This document shows positions 9,507 to 18,070 of a DNA stretch of 54,085 nt, in pieces. The notes under the pieces are model-generated. The model was not told the origin of the DNA. It worked only from the letters and a program-made list of their open reading frames with translations, and ran no database searches. How positions within the stretch are numbered: the first letter of the stretch is position 1; the number at the start of each line of letters is the position of its first letter. The stretch is from Draconibacterium sp. GTDB lineage: Bacteria; Bacteroidota; Bacteroidia; Bacteroidales; Prolixibacteraceae. The stretch spans positions 1 to 54,085 of the forward strand of contig JADIYN010000043.1 of the NCBI GenBank assembly GCA_016705335.1, read 5' to 3'. Made by a program: the position numbers and the translations under genes.

Positions 9507-9689
9507 TTATTTACGACGGTTTTTAAATTTTTCCTGATGAGGAAAGATTTCATCTTCCTCTTCTTCGTATTCATCGTAAATTGAAAGTCTTTTTTTGGAA
9601 CTTTTGTCTTTTGAAACTGAACCCTTTTTCCCTGCAACTAAATTGTCATCGAAATCGGAGTAGTTTTTTTTAACACTATTTTTTTTCAT
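9507..9689 (-). CDS. Small highly charged protein, unknown
   Basis: A 60-residue frame rich in Lys, Asp and Glu, including a YDEYEEEEDE acidic block and Lys/Arg-rich ends. It has no hydrophobic core and is probably disordered. It lies alone in an AT-rich gap, where such a composition could arise by chance. The ordered start and the clear ATG make it a plausible small gene, but no family was recognised. Confidence 0.4.
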   Translation of the reverse strand: MKKNSVKKNYSDFDDNLVAGKKGSVSKDKSSKKRLSIYDEYEEEEDEIFPHQEKFKNRRK

Positions 9690-9939
9690 TTTATTGAGTC
9701 AATAAAAAATAAAAAATGATTTTTTAAATGAATTAATAATTTTTAAAGTGGAAAAATAAATAATTTTTAAATACATGATACTTCCTGATTGTTTTTTTTT
9801 GTTCTTTGCCACGTTGTTGCCATGTTTCAGCTTTATTTGAATGATTTTGCCAAAGACAAAGATTAATTTATGTCAATGTTTTACGTTAATAGAAATATGA
9901 TTGTTTACTTCATGTTTTATTTCGAATTAAAAGGTTAAA

Positions 9940-11860
9940 ATGCTTCAAAATATCACAAAATACATTTTTGGTATTTTACTTGTTTTTGCGTTTACAGGTT
10001 TCAAAATTACCGCACAAAACAGCTCAAAAACGCAGCAACAGTTTCAAAAGGCAATGCAGTTTTTCAATTTGCAGGAATACCAAAATGCGATTTCTGAAAT
10101 TGAAAAAATACTAAAGAAAGAGCCTGCTACTGTTGACGCTCTACTTTTATTGTCAGATATTTATCATGATTCCGGGTTACCACAAAAAGAAATAGAAACG
10201 CCTGGAAACCTCACTTCAATATTCGAAAAATCCGCTAATTTTTTACAGATTGGCAAAAGCAAATTACTCAATTGGGATTTATGAAAAAGCACTTTCCAAT
10301 TTCGAAAAATACATTCAAACGCCCGGTGTTTCTGAAATTCGAAAAATGGAGATCAAACAAAGTATTTTGAGTTGCAGGTTCGCAATTGATGCAATGAAAA
10401 ATCCGGTCGATTTCAATCCTGTACGGCTTTCCGAAAATATCAATACTAAAAACGATGAATATTGGCCTTCAATTTCTCTTAAAGGCGAAAAACTCGTATT
10501 TACACGCAGGTTGAAACAATCGGCAGGAGTGGTTCAGGAAGATTTTTTTATTTCTGAATTTGATTCCACGGGCTGGACTGATGCCAAACCGATTCTTGAA
10601 ATTAATACTTACGAAAACGAAGGTGCACAAGCGCTTTCAGCCGATGGACGCATATTGTTTTTTACTGCCTGCAACCGTGCTGATGGTTTTGGAAGTTGCG
10701 ATATTTATTACTCGGTTTATAATGGCAAAAAATGGAGCTCGCCCAAAAATGCAGGAAGTGTTAACAGCAACAGTTGGGATGCGCAGCCAACAATTTCATC
10801 GGATAACCGTTTTTTGTATTTCTCGTCGAACAGAGCAGGTGGCGAGGGAAAAAAAGATATTTGGGTGGCAGAACTTCTTTTGATTGAAGAAAATGGATCT
10901 TTGAAATGGGGAAGTGTGCAAAATACTGGAAATGTTATAAATACTCCCGGCGAAGAGATTTCGCCATTCATGCACCCCAATAATAAAAGTTTTTATTTTG
11001 CTTCTGATTTTCATGTAGGTATGGGTGGTTTGGATTTATTTCAAACTGAATTGCGAAAAGATGGAGTTTTTACAGAACCAAAAAATATGGGTTTTCCAAT
11101 TAATACTTTTAAAGACGAGCAAGGTTTGAATATTGGTTTCGATGGAAAAACTGCCTACTTTGCCTCTGAACGCAATGTTGATTCGGGATTGGATATTTTC
11201 AGTTTTGAGTTACCCGAAGAACTTCGACCCGAACCGGTTACTTATGTAAAAGCAAAAATTACGGATGCTGAAACAGGTAATTCAATAAATGCAGTTGTTG
11301 ATTTGGTTGATATTTCTTCCGATTCAACCTTGCATCGAACTGAAAAAACTGACGAAAATGGCGAAATTTTACTTTGCCTTCCGCTAAATTCAAATTATGC
11401 CTTTAATGTTTCCGAAACGGGCTATCTGTTTTATTCTCAGTTTATTCAATTGGAAGGTGTAAATTCACTAAAAAACCCGCTTCTTTTAAATATTCAGCTT
11501 GAACCAATACAAATTGGTGCCGAAATGAATTTGTACAATATTTATTTTGAAACTGATTCATTCAGGATATTACCATCTTCGGAACCTGAATTAGCGAAAT
11601 TGATTGCATTCTTAAATAAAAACAACGCATTGGAAGTAGAAATTCAAGGACATACTGACAATACAGGTCGTCCGGAAAGTAATCTTGAACTATCGGAACT
11701 GCGGGCAAAATCGGTTGTTGAATATTTGATTTCAAATGGGATTTCGGCATCCCGGTTGAAATCAAAAGGTAAGGGAGAAACTACTCCGGTTGCGCCAAAT
11801 AACACAGAAGAAGGAAGAATGTTGAACAGACGAACTACTGTAAAAATTGAAAAGAACTAA
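9940..11860 (+). CDS. TPR / PD40 propeller / OmpA-domain outer membrane protein, one frameshift (copy 1)
   Basis: Two frames (9940-10284 and the one ending at 11860) belong to one gene. A single extra base near 10195-10202 separates a signal peptide plus TPR region from the rest. Restored, the product is about 640 residues and parallels the intact gene at 11948. Order: signal peptide ending near TAQ, TPR repeats, a PD40/WD40-like beta-propeller with SADGRILFFTACNR and FLYFSSNRAGG blades, a CarboxypepD/Cna-B-like strand domain, and a C-terminal OmpA peptidoglycan-binding domain (NIYFETDSFRILP, IQGHTDNTGRPESN, LNRRTTVKIEK). Relatives include T9SS-associated PorE-type proteins. It probably links the outer membrane to peptidoglycan. 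Confidence 0.85.
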
Positions 11861-11947
11861 AAAGATGCTTTATAAAGGAATTGTTTTATTTTTAAGGCCG
11901 CAATTTAAACCGTGATATTTATAAACTGAAATTAAACAAAATCGAAC

Positions 11948-13828
11948 ATGAAATTTTTTAAAATTCTTTTTGTAATTGTATTGATGTTTGGCAATTCTGC
12001 AATTTTTGCCCAGTCAAATAAAAAAGTGGAAGATTTGTTGGTTGATGCTAAAAAACAGTTTTCCAACAAAAACTATTCAGCCGCAATTAAAACAGCTAAT
12101 CAGATTTTAGCCGTTGATGCGGTAAATAAAGATGCTCATTTATTTTTGGCTGATGTTTACGAAAAACTGGATTCAACAGACCTTGAAATCTTTCATCTGA
12201 ATAAAGCCGGGGAGTTGGGTCGCGAGTGGGAAGTAGTCTTCCGGTTGGGCGAGGCGTATTTCAAAAAGGGCGATTTTCCTGAGGCCTTGAGATATTACAA
12301 TATTTACACGGATTATAAATTCATTCCCGTAAAACAACAATTTTTACTGGCATGTAAAATGGCCAATTGCAAATTTGAAATGTATTCGATAAATAATTCA
12401 GGACAACTCAATTCAGGTAAAGGTGAATATTGGCCAACAGTTTCGGCGGATGGGAAAAGGGTTGTTTTTAACCGTACTTCGAAAGAATCAGTTACACAAA
12501 CAAACACCGAAGTTTATATGGCTTTGCCTGATTCGGTTATGTGGCAAATTGCCCGTCCGGTAAATGATTCAATTGTGTTTGATAACGTTGGGATTCAAAG
12601 ATTGGGTGAAGGAGAGCGGATTTTGTTTTTTACAGTATGTAACCGGCCTGATGGAATGGGCGATTGCGATATATACTTTTTAAAATTTGAAGATGGAAAA
12701 TGGGGAAATCCCGTAAATGCGGGAGACCTTGTAAATTCAGGTCAATGGGAAGGCCAGCCTACTTTTTCCACTGAAAGCCGGTTCTTGTATTTTTCGAGCG
12801 ACAGAAATGGGGGGAACGGTAACAAGGATATTTGGCGGGCTGAACTAACCGGGTTTTCTGATATTGGTCAGCCACAATGGAAAACTCCTGAAAATCTTGG
12901 GAGTATGGTCAATACTTCGGGAAATGAAATTTCGCCTTTCATGTATGACGATAAGCACTATTTCTTCTTTGCTTCCGACGGTCATCCGGGAATGGGTGGA
13001 ATGGATCTGTTTGCAGCAGATGCCGATAAACAGGGAAATCTTTTAAATATGAAAAACCTTGGTTACCCAATAAATACGCACTATGACGATGATGCATTAA
13101 CATTGAATTACATTTGTGATACAACATACTTCTCCTCTTCGCGCCAAACCGAAAAGGGAATGGAGATTTTTGCATTTAATATCGACAGGGGACTTGCAAC
13201 TACTCCTGTTGCTTATGTGAGAGTTAAAGTAAAAGACATGGTAACTAAAAAACCTGTAAAAGTTGAAGTGAAACTGGAGAGCCAGCCATTTAAGGCGAGT
13301 AGATTTCAGTCGCAGGCTACCGATGAAAAAGGCGAAGCATTGTTTTTTGTAATGCTGAACCGGAATTATGCTTTTACTGTTGCTGAGCCAGGTTATCTTT
13401 ATACTTCAAAATTTATAAACCAGAACATAGCCAATTCTATTTCGGAACCTGAAATTTTGGAGAGTGAACTTCAACCAATAGAGATTGGCGCTGAAGTGCA
13501 ACTTTACAACATTTATTTTGAAACAGATTCGTTTAGAATTCTTCCACAATCGGAGCCGGAATTGCAGAATGTTGTTACTTTCTTAAAGAATAACACCAAA
13601 CTGAAAATAGAAATTCAGGGACATACCGATAGTTCGGGTAACTCGGAAAATAACAAGTTACTTTCGGAAAACAGGGCAAAATCGGTGGTGGATTATTTGG
13701 TGAAAAATGGAATTGCCGTAAACAGATTAACATTCCGCGGTTATGGAGACAAAGTGCCAATTGCATCTAACGAAACACCTGAAGGTAGAATGCTGAACCG
13801 CAGAACAACAGTTAAAATATTGGAATAG
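11948..13828 (+). CDS. TPR / PD40 propeller / OmpA-domain outer membrane protein (copy 2)
   Basis: The intact 626-residue paralogue of the preceding gene, 87 bp downstream. It has a signal peptide (about 1-21, ending FAQ), TPR repeats to about residue 125, PD40 blades between about 150 and 390 (FLYFSSDRNGGNGNKDIW, FFASDGHPGMGGMDLF), a small strand-rich domain near 405-480, and an OmpA C-terminal domain from about 510 (IQGHTDSSGNSENN, then LSENRAKSV and LNRRTTVKI). The architecture matches PorE-like, peptidoglycan-anchored T9SS accessory proteins of the phylum, but a general outer-membrane scaffold role is as likely. The tandem arrangement suggests a local duplication. Confidence 0.88.
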   Translation: MKFFKILFVIVLMFGNSAIFAQSNKKVEDLLVDAKKQFSNKNYSAAIKTANQILAVDAVNKDAHLFLADVYEKLDSTDLEIFHLNKAGELGREWEVVFRLGEAYFKKGDFPEALRYYNIYTDYKFIPVKQQFLLACKMANCKFEMYSINNSGQLNSGKGEYWPTVSADGKRVVFNRTSKESVTQTNTEVYMALPDSVMWQIARPVNDSIVFDNVGIQRLGEGERILFFTVCNRPDGMGDCDIYFLKFEDGKWGNPVNAGDLVNSGQWEGQPTFSTESRFLYFSSDRNGGNGNKDIWRAELTGFSDIGQPQWKTPENLGSMVNTSGNEISPFMYDDKHYFFFASDGHPGMGGMDLFAADADKQGNLLNMKNLGYPINTHYDDDALTLNYICDTTYFSSSRQTEKGMEIFAFNIDRGLATTPVAYVRVKVKDMVTKKPVKVEVKLESQPFKASRFQSQATDEKGEALFFVMLNRNYAFTVAEPGYLYTSKFINQNIANSISEPEILESELQPIEIGAEVQLYNIYFETDSFRILPQSEPELQNVVTFLKNNTKLKIEIQGHTDSSGNSENNKLLSENRAKSVVDYLVKNGIAVNRLTFRGYGDKVPIASNETPEGRMLNRRTTVKILE

Positions 13829-13841
13829 AAACCAGGAAGTT

Positions 13842-13902
13842 GGAAGCCCGGAATCAAAGATTGAAAGTTGGAAGTATCAATCTTTTCAAAGTTCGGGCTT
13901 CC
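13842..13902. terminator. Large hairpin between convergent genes, GGAAGT-type intergenic repeat
   Basis: GGAAGCCCG at 13842-13850 pairs with CGGGCTTCC at 13894-13902, and GATTGA (13859-13864) pairs with TCAATC (13877-13882) inside it. A T run follows. It probably terminates both converging genes, and resembles a family of GGAAGTTGGAAG-type intergenic sequences. Confidence 0.55.
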
Positions 13903-13911
13903 GGCTTTTTG

Positions 13912-14367
13912 CTATTCATTTCTTATTTTTTGTACCTGCCCGGGTAAAATTTCTCCCGAAGTGTTACCAAAACTACCTCGTATAAAAGTTAATACGTCAG
14001 CAATCTGTTGATCGGTTAAATGTGCCTGTGGTGGCATTATACTGTTGTAAATTTCACCCTGAATTTCCATTTTTCCTGATAAACCTTTTAAAATAATTGA
14101 TATCAGTTTATCAGGATCACCATTAACAAACTCCGATTCAGTGAGCGGTGGATGCATTCCGGGAACTCCTGAACCGTTACGCATGTGGCAAACCAAACAG
14201 GCTGATTCGTAAACTTTCTTGCCGGGGTGATTTGCCATATTATTTGTTTGATTTTTTTCCGGTTTGTCAATTTCTGTTTTATCAGGTTGGACAATAACAG
14301 ATTTTTGTTCACCTGATTTTTTATTTCCACACGAACCAGAATAATAATAGTTACAAAAAATGAGCAT
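13912..14367 (-). CDS. Small c-type cytochrome lipoprotein
   Basis: The 151-residue protein carries one haem-binding CLVCH motif near residue 60 and a downstream Met in NSIMPPQAH that may be the axial ligand, followed by LTDQQIADVLTFIR, the closing helix of class I cytochromes c. The N-terminus is odd: the frame reads CNYYYSGSCGNKK. Two compensating one-base shifts would give LIFVTIIILVSCGNKK, a normal lipoprotein signal with the lipidated Cys before GN. It lies 101 bp downstream of the PQQ-type dehydrogenase on the same strand, so it is probably that enzyme's electron acceptor. Confidence 0.85.
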   Translation of the reverse strand: MLIFCNYYYSGSCGNKKSGEQKSVIVQPDKTEIDKPEKNQTNNMANHPGKKVYESACLVCHMRNGSGVPGMHPPLTESEFVNGDPDKLISIILKGLSGKMEIQGEIYNSIMPPQAHLTDQQIADVLTFIRGSFGNTSGEILPGQVQKIRNE

Positions 14368-14468
14368 CAGCTTTTATATAATATATTTTTGATTTTAACC
14401 CGTTATTTAAATTTTACGGGTCCGGGTTTTCCCGTTTTCGCGCCCAATTTAACTATTCGACTTTGGAT

Positions 14469-15743
14469 TTATGATGGATAAATAATTCTCCAGATTTTAC
14501 CTTTATTGCTGTCAACAACATACAACGAACCGTCGGGACCCTGCGCTAAACCGCACGGACGAAATTTTGCATCTCTTGTGCTTTCAATTACTTCAGTTCC
14601 TGCAAAACCATCGGCAAATATTTCCCAGTCTCCCGAAGGATTAGCTCCGTTAAACGGAACAAACACAACAAAAAATCCCTTTTGTGGTTCAGGTGCCCTG
14701 TTCCATGAACCATGAAATGCGATAAATGCACCATTTTTATATTTTTCAGGAAACATATTTCCGGTATAAAAAAGCAAATCGTTTGGTGCCATGTGCCCCG
14801 GGAAAGCCATAATCGGATCGGTTTTATTTTCGCAACGTTCCTGTATTTCGCCATCGCCACCATATTCCGGTGCCAGTACTTTTTTATTCTGAAACTGGTC
14901 ATAGTAACAATAGGGCCATCCAAAATCCGAACCTTCTGTTACTAGGAAAAATTCTTCGGCAGGTAGTTCAGCGTTTTCCTTGTCATCATACATATCCGGG
15001 AAAAACTGGCTGAGCTGGTCACGTCCATGCTGAAGTACATACAACTCATTCACATTTGTATTCCAACAGTTTGCCATGCCGTTTCTAATTCCTGTTGCAT
15101 ATCTTATCCCATCTGTTCTTTGATCCTGGTTTAAAACATCTTCTTTAAATTTCCATGTACCTCCCGAATATTCAAGCAAAGGGCAGGGATCCATTCCCGG
15201 AGAACCTTTTGTTCTCATTTGCTGCATACATGCATTTGCAGGAGCTCCAACATTAACATACATATTACCTTTCCCGTCAAATTCCATTGGTTTTGCTTCA
15301 TGCTGGTGTTCGTTCGGAAATCCCCTGGCAATTAATTCCCAGTTATTTCCTGGTAATAAATTGCCTTCTGTCATAGGATAACGAACAACTGCAGTATCTG
15401 AACCGAAATAAAGAAAACCATTGTGAAGTTTTATTCCTGTTCCCAGATGCTCGCCTGCATATTCAATAATATCGGCCCGTCCATCGCCGGTAGTATCACG
15501 CAGACAGGCAATTCCTTTATTCTCCTTTTGCTGACTTAATGAAATATAAATATCACCATTCGTATTTACATCGATATGTCGCCCTTTTCCGGATTCTTCA
15601 GTAACTACAATAGCCGAAAATCCTTGTGGCAAGGTTATACCCCCGTTATCTGCATCACCTGTAAGTGTGATTTTTGATTCCTTTTTTTGTGTACAGGAAA
15701 AAATGGCAGAGGTAACAATTAGAACAGAAATTAATTTTTTCAT
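14469..15743 (-). CDS. PQQ-dependent sugar dehydrogenase-like (sorbosone dehydrogenase) lipoprotein
   Basis: From the ATG at 15743 the protein is 424 residues, with a lipoprotein signal ending SAIFSC (an ATG three codons upstream is also possible). The body is the beta-propeller of soluble glucose/sorbosone dehydrogenases: LPQGFSAIVV at the start, RHIDVNTNGDIYIS, IKLHNGFLYF, NEHQHEAKPMEFDGKGNMYV, GIRNGMANCW, ELYVLQHGRDQL, FIAFHGSWNRAP and the closing PDGSLYVVDSNKGKIWRI. The family oxidises sugars in the periplasm using PQQ. No PQQ biosynthesis genes are in this window. The cytochrome immediately downstream fits as acceptor. The GntR-type regulator is transcribed divergently from the same region and may control it. 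Confidence 0.88.
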   Translation of the reverse strand: MKKLISVLIVTSAIFSCTQKKESKITLTGDADNGGITLPQGFSAIVVTEESGKGRHIDVNTNGDIYISLSQQKENKGIACLRDTTGDGRADIIEYAGEHLGTGIKLHNGFLYFGSDTAVVRYPMTEGNLLPGNNWELIARGFPNEHQHEAKPMEFDGKGNMYVNVGAPANACMQQMRTKGSPGMDPCPLLEYSGGTWKFKEDVLNQDQRTDGIRYATGIRNGMANCWNTNVNELYVLQHGRDQLSQFFPDMYDDKENAELPAEEFFLVTEGSDFGWPYCYYDQFQNKKVLAPEYGGDGEIQERCENKTDPIMAFPGHMAPNDLLFYTGNMFPEKYKNGAFIAFHGSWNRAPEPQKGFFVVFVPFNGANPSGDWEIFADGFAGTEVIESTRDAKFRPCGLAQGPDGSLYVVDSNKGKIWRIIYPS

Positions 15744-15883
15744 ATTTAACATTTTTAGAAACTTCAGTTTAACGAATTTTTTTATAGGTTATAAGTTCTA
15801 ACAAAAATATTCACTGAAGGTTTTATTACCGAATAATGATATTCTGTAAATGCTTTTATATTTTTGTTGCTTATTTTATTTCA

Positions 15884-16897
15884 ATGAGCCACGATTTACG
15901 CATAAATCACGATTCGGAAATACCTAAATACAAACAGGTTGTTGATTTGCTTTTGTCGGATATCGAAGCTGGTATTTTTAAAATCGGACAACGGATTCCA
16001 TCAATTAACGAAACAAGCGAAGACCTTCTGATTTCGAGGGATACAGTTGAAAAGGCGTATGTTTATTTGCGCAAAAAGGGAATACTTGAATCGGTGCGCG
16101 GGAAAGGTTATTATGTAAATCAGGTAAACATCCACAAAAAAATCAAAGTAGCACTCATTTTAAATAAATTAAGCAATTATAAGCGAAGTATTTATTACTC
16201 ATTATCGGAAACCCTTGGCAGCAAAGCAAGTATCGATGTATTTATATACAATTACAGTGTTGAACAGTTTGAGGAAATAGTGGCAAATCAACTTGTTAAT
16301 TACGATTATTTTGTGATTTTACCTCATTTTAAAGACGATGATTCGGATGTGGTGCGCGTAATTAAAAATATCCCAAAAAAGAAAGTGCTTTTGGTGGATC
16401 GCAATATGGAATTGCTAAAAGATTATCCGCTCGTTTATCAGGAATACGAAAAGGATATTCAAACCGCACTTGAAAAAGGGATTGATTTGGTTCGAAAATA
16501 TAAAAAAATAAACCTTGTATTTCCAATAAATCAGTACTATTCACGATACATAGTTCGCGGATTCCAGATATTTTGTCAGATAAACAACCTGCCGTTTTCA
16601 ATTATCGATGATTTGCAGGAAACTGATTTTATAAAGGGTGAAGCATTTGTGTTGATTTCCGATGACGATTTGTACAGGTTTATAAAAATCTGCCGAAGTA
16701 AAGGCTGGAAACTGGGAAAAGATATTGGGTTGGTTGCATACAACGACAATCCTTTAAAAGAGTTGCTGGAAGAGGGGATTACCACCATCTCAACCAATCA
16801 TGATGAAATTGGTAGAATTGCAGCACAAATGATATTAACAGGCGATTTTAAACGCATCAAAAGCCCGTTTGAGTTTATTAAGAGAAATTCGTTGTAG
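15884..16897 (+). CDS. GntR-family transcriptional regulator with periplasmic-binding-protein-like sensor
   Basis: From the ATG at 15884 the protein is 337 residues; a longer reading from 15836 adds a hydrophobic stretch that is not expected. Residues about 10-75 form the GntR winged helix (PKYKQVVDLLLSDIEAG, IPSINETSEDLLISRDTVEKAY, LRKKGILESVRGKGYYV). The rest resembles a LacI-type effector domain (KKVLLVDRN, ISDDDLYRFIK, IGLVAYNDNPLKELLEEGITTIS). In this phylum such regulators sense sugars, AraR being an example. It is divergent from the PQQ-type dehydrogenase and convergent with the gluconate-dehydrogenase-like operon, so it may control one or both. Confidence 0.88.
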   Translation: MSHDLRINHDSEIPKYKQVVDLLLSDIEAGIFKIGQRIPSINETSEDLLISRDTVEKAYVYLRKKGILESVRGKGYYVNQVNIHKKIKVALILNKLSNYKRSIYYSLSETLGSKASIDVFIYNYSVEQFEEIVANQLVNYDYFVILPHFKDDDSDVVRVIKNIPKKKVLLVDRNMELLKDYPLVYQEYEKDIQTALEKGIDLVRKYKKINLVFPINQYYSRYIVRGFQIFCQINNLPFSIIDDLQETDFIKGEAFVLISDDDLYRFIKICRSKGWKLGKDIGLVAYNDNPLKELLEEGITTISTNHDEIGRIAAQMILTGDFKRIKSPFEFIKRNSL

Positions 16898-16950
16898 GGA
16901 CTTTGACTTTCCATTTTAGAAGTTCACGGACTTTGGAAAGTCCGTGTCCC
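16897..16950. terminator. Imperfect long palindrome between convergent genes
   Basis: The arms 16897-16912 and 16935-16950 match at 13 of 16 positions. An alternative perfect 10-bp stem (16925-16934 with 16937-16946) lies inside. The element covers the regulator's stop codon and encodes the last ten residues of the nine-haem cytochrome. Confidence 0.6.
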
Positions 16951-18006
16951 ACGTCCATCCTTATGACAATCTTTACATGAAACGAAATGTATATCGTTTG
17001 GACTTTCAGGCGAAATATAAGTTGTATTCATCGACCTCACATCAAGTTTACAGTTTTTTGATTTTTCAGCGTGGCATTTGTCGCACGAATTACGCTGGTA
17101 ATTGGAATGAGGTTCGTGGCAGGCACGGCAACTCAAACCTTCATGAACACCGGTTGGTGTGTGGTCGTCGCTGCTACCGGCCTGGTGGCGGACTGATGGG
17201 GCGTGACACTGTACACAAAGCCGGTAAACCGGATCGGTTGGAGTTTGAACCGTATCATTTCCATTTAAAATTACCGGAGTCGGCAGATTTTCGAGGTTGA
17301 AATGAACTTTTTCATGTCTGAAATACAGTCCAATAGAATTATTCAACATCGCGCGTCCATAAAAAATGTAATTGGGATTGGCATAATCCGGTCGAACAGC
17401 AGGCGTTCCCAGACTATGAATCTGATGACAGGCCAAACAGGGAATTGAAGCCAGATTTGTGCGGCTTTCATCTTTCATCTTCCACGGACCTTCCACCGAA
17501 ATTGGGTCAACCAAATCGTTAGTAGTTCCTACATAAAACATTCCGTGACAACGTAAACAATCAAAATTTAACTGCTCGTCAGAATTGTGTTTTTCATCAA
17601 GAAATATATCGGAGTAACTGGCCGAATGCCCACTGGCCATCCAGTTTGAATATTCATTTTCGTGACAGCTTTTACAACGCAACATCGTTTCCAAAACCTG
17701 GTCTTCAGTCATCCGGATTTCATCATGATGAGGTGCAGATTTTGTATGAGTAAAAACCATGTTTACTTTTTCGGTTAAACTGTGCCATCCATTTCCAAGT
17801 GCTGTCCCATGACATTTGAAACATGAAATATCGCGGTGGGCAGAGCTTGCCCAGGTTTGGTGTGAAGGACTGATTTCGTGGCAACTCGCGCAAGTTTTAT
17901 CGGGGTTGGCGGAATTCCACCAGGAATAGCCTCCTCCTGAAATAACCAAAATGAGTAGAAAAACAACCATCAACCGAATTACATTTTTGAAAATTTTAGT
18001 ATTCAT
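16924..18006 (-). CDS. Nine-haem cytochrome c, NapC/NirT-type N-terminus
   Basis: The 360-residue protein has one N-terminal membrane anchor (about residues 10-30) and nine CxxCH motifs: CASCH, CFKCH, CKSCH, CLRCH, CLACH, CVQCH, CRACH, CDKCH and CKDCH. The first part resembles NapC/NrfH-type membrane-bound quinol-linked cytochromes, the rest a multihaem wire facing the periplasm. It is the last gene of an operon with a gluconate-dehydrogenase-like subunit 3 and GMC subunit. There it replaces the three-haem cytochrome usually found in such complexes. The final residues (GRGTRTFQSP) are encoded inside an intergenic palindrome, so the native stop may have been altered. Confidence 0.88.
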   Translation of the reverse strand: MNTKIFKNVIRLMVVFLLILVISGGGYSWWNSANPDKTCASCHEISPSHQTWASSAHRDISCFKCHGTALGNGWHSLTEKVNMVFTHTKSAPHHDEIRMTEDQVLETMLRCKSCHENEYSNWMASGHSASYSDIFLDEKHNSDEQLNFDCLRCHGMFYVGTTNDLVDPISVEGPWKMKDESRTNLASIPCLACHQIHSLGTPAVRPDYANPNYIFYGRAMLNNSIGLYFRHEKVHFNLENLPTPVILNGNDTVQTPTDPVYRLCVQCHAPSVRHQAGSSDDHTPTGVHEGLSCRACHEPHSNYQRNSCDKCHAEKSKNCKLDVRSMNTTYISPESPNDIHFVSCKDCHKDGRGTRTFQSP

Positions 18007-18070
18007 TTAGCTTTGTTTTGTTGTCTTTTATTGAGTTTTCAACTTCTGTCTCCCGACTTCTGACTTCCCA

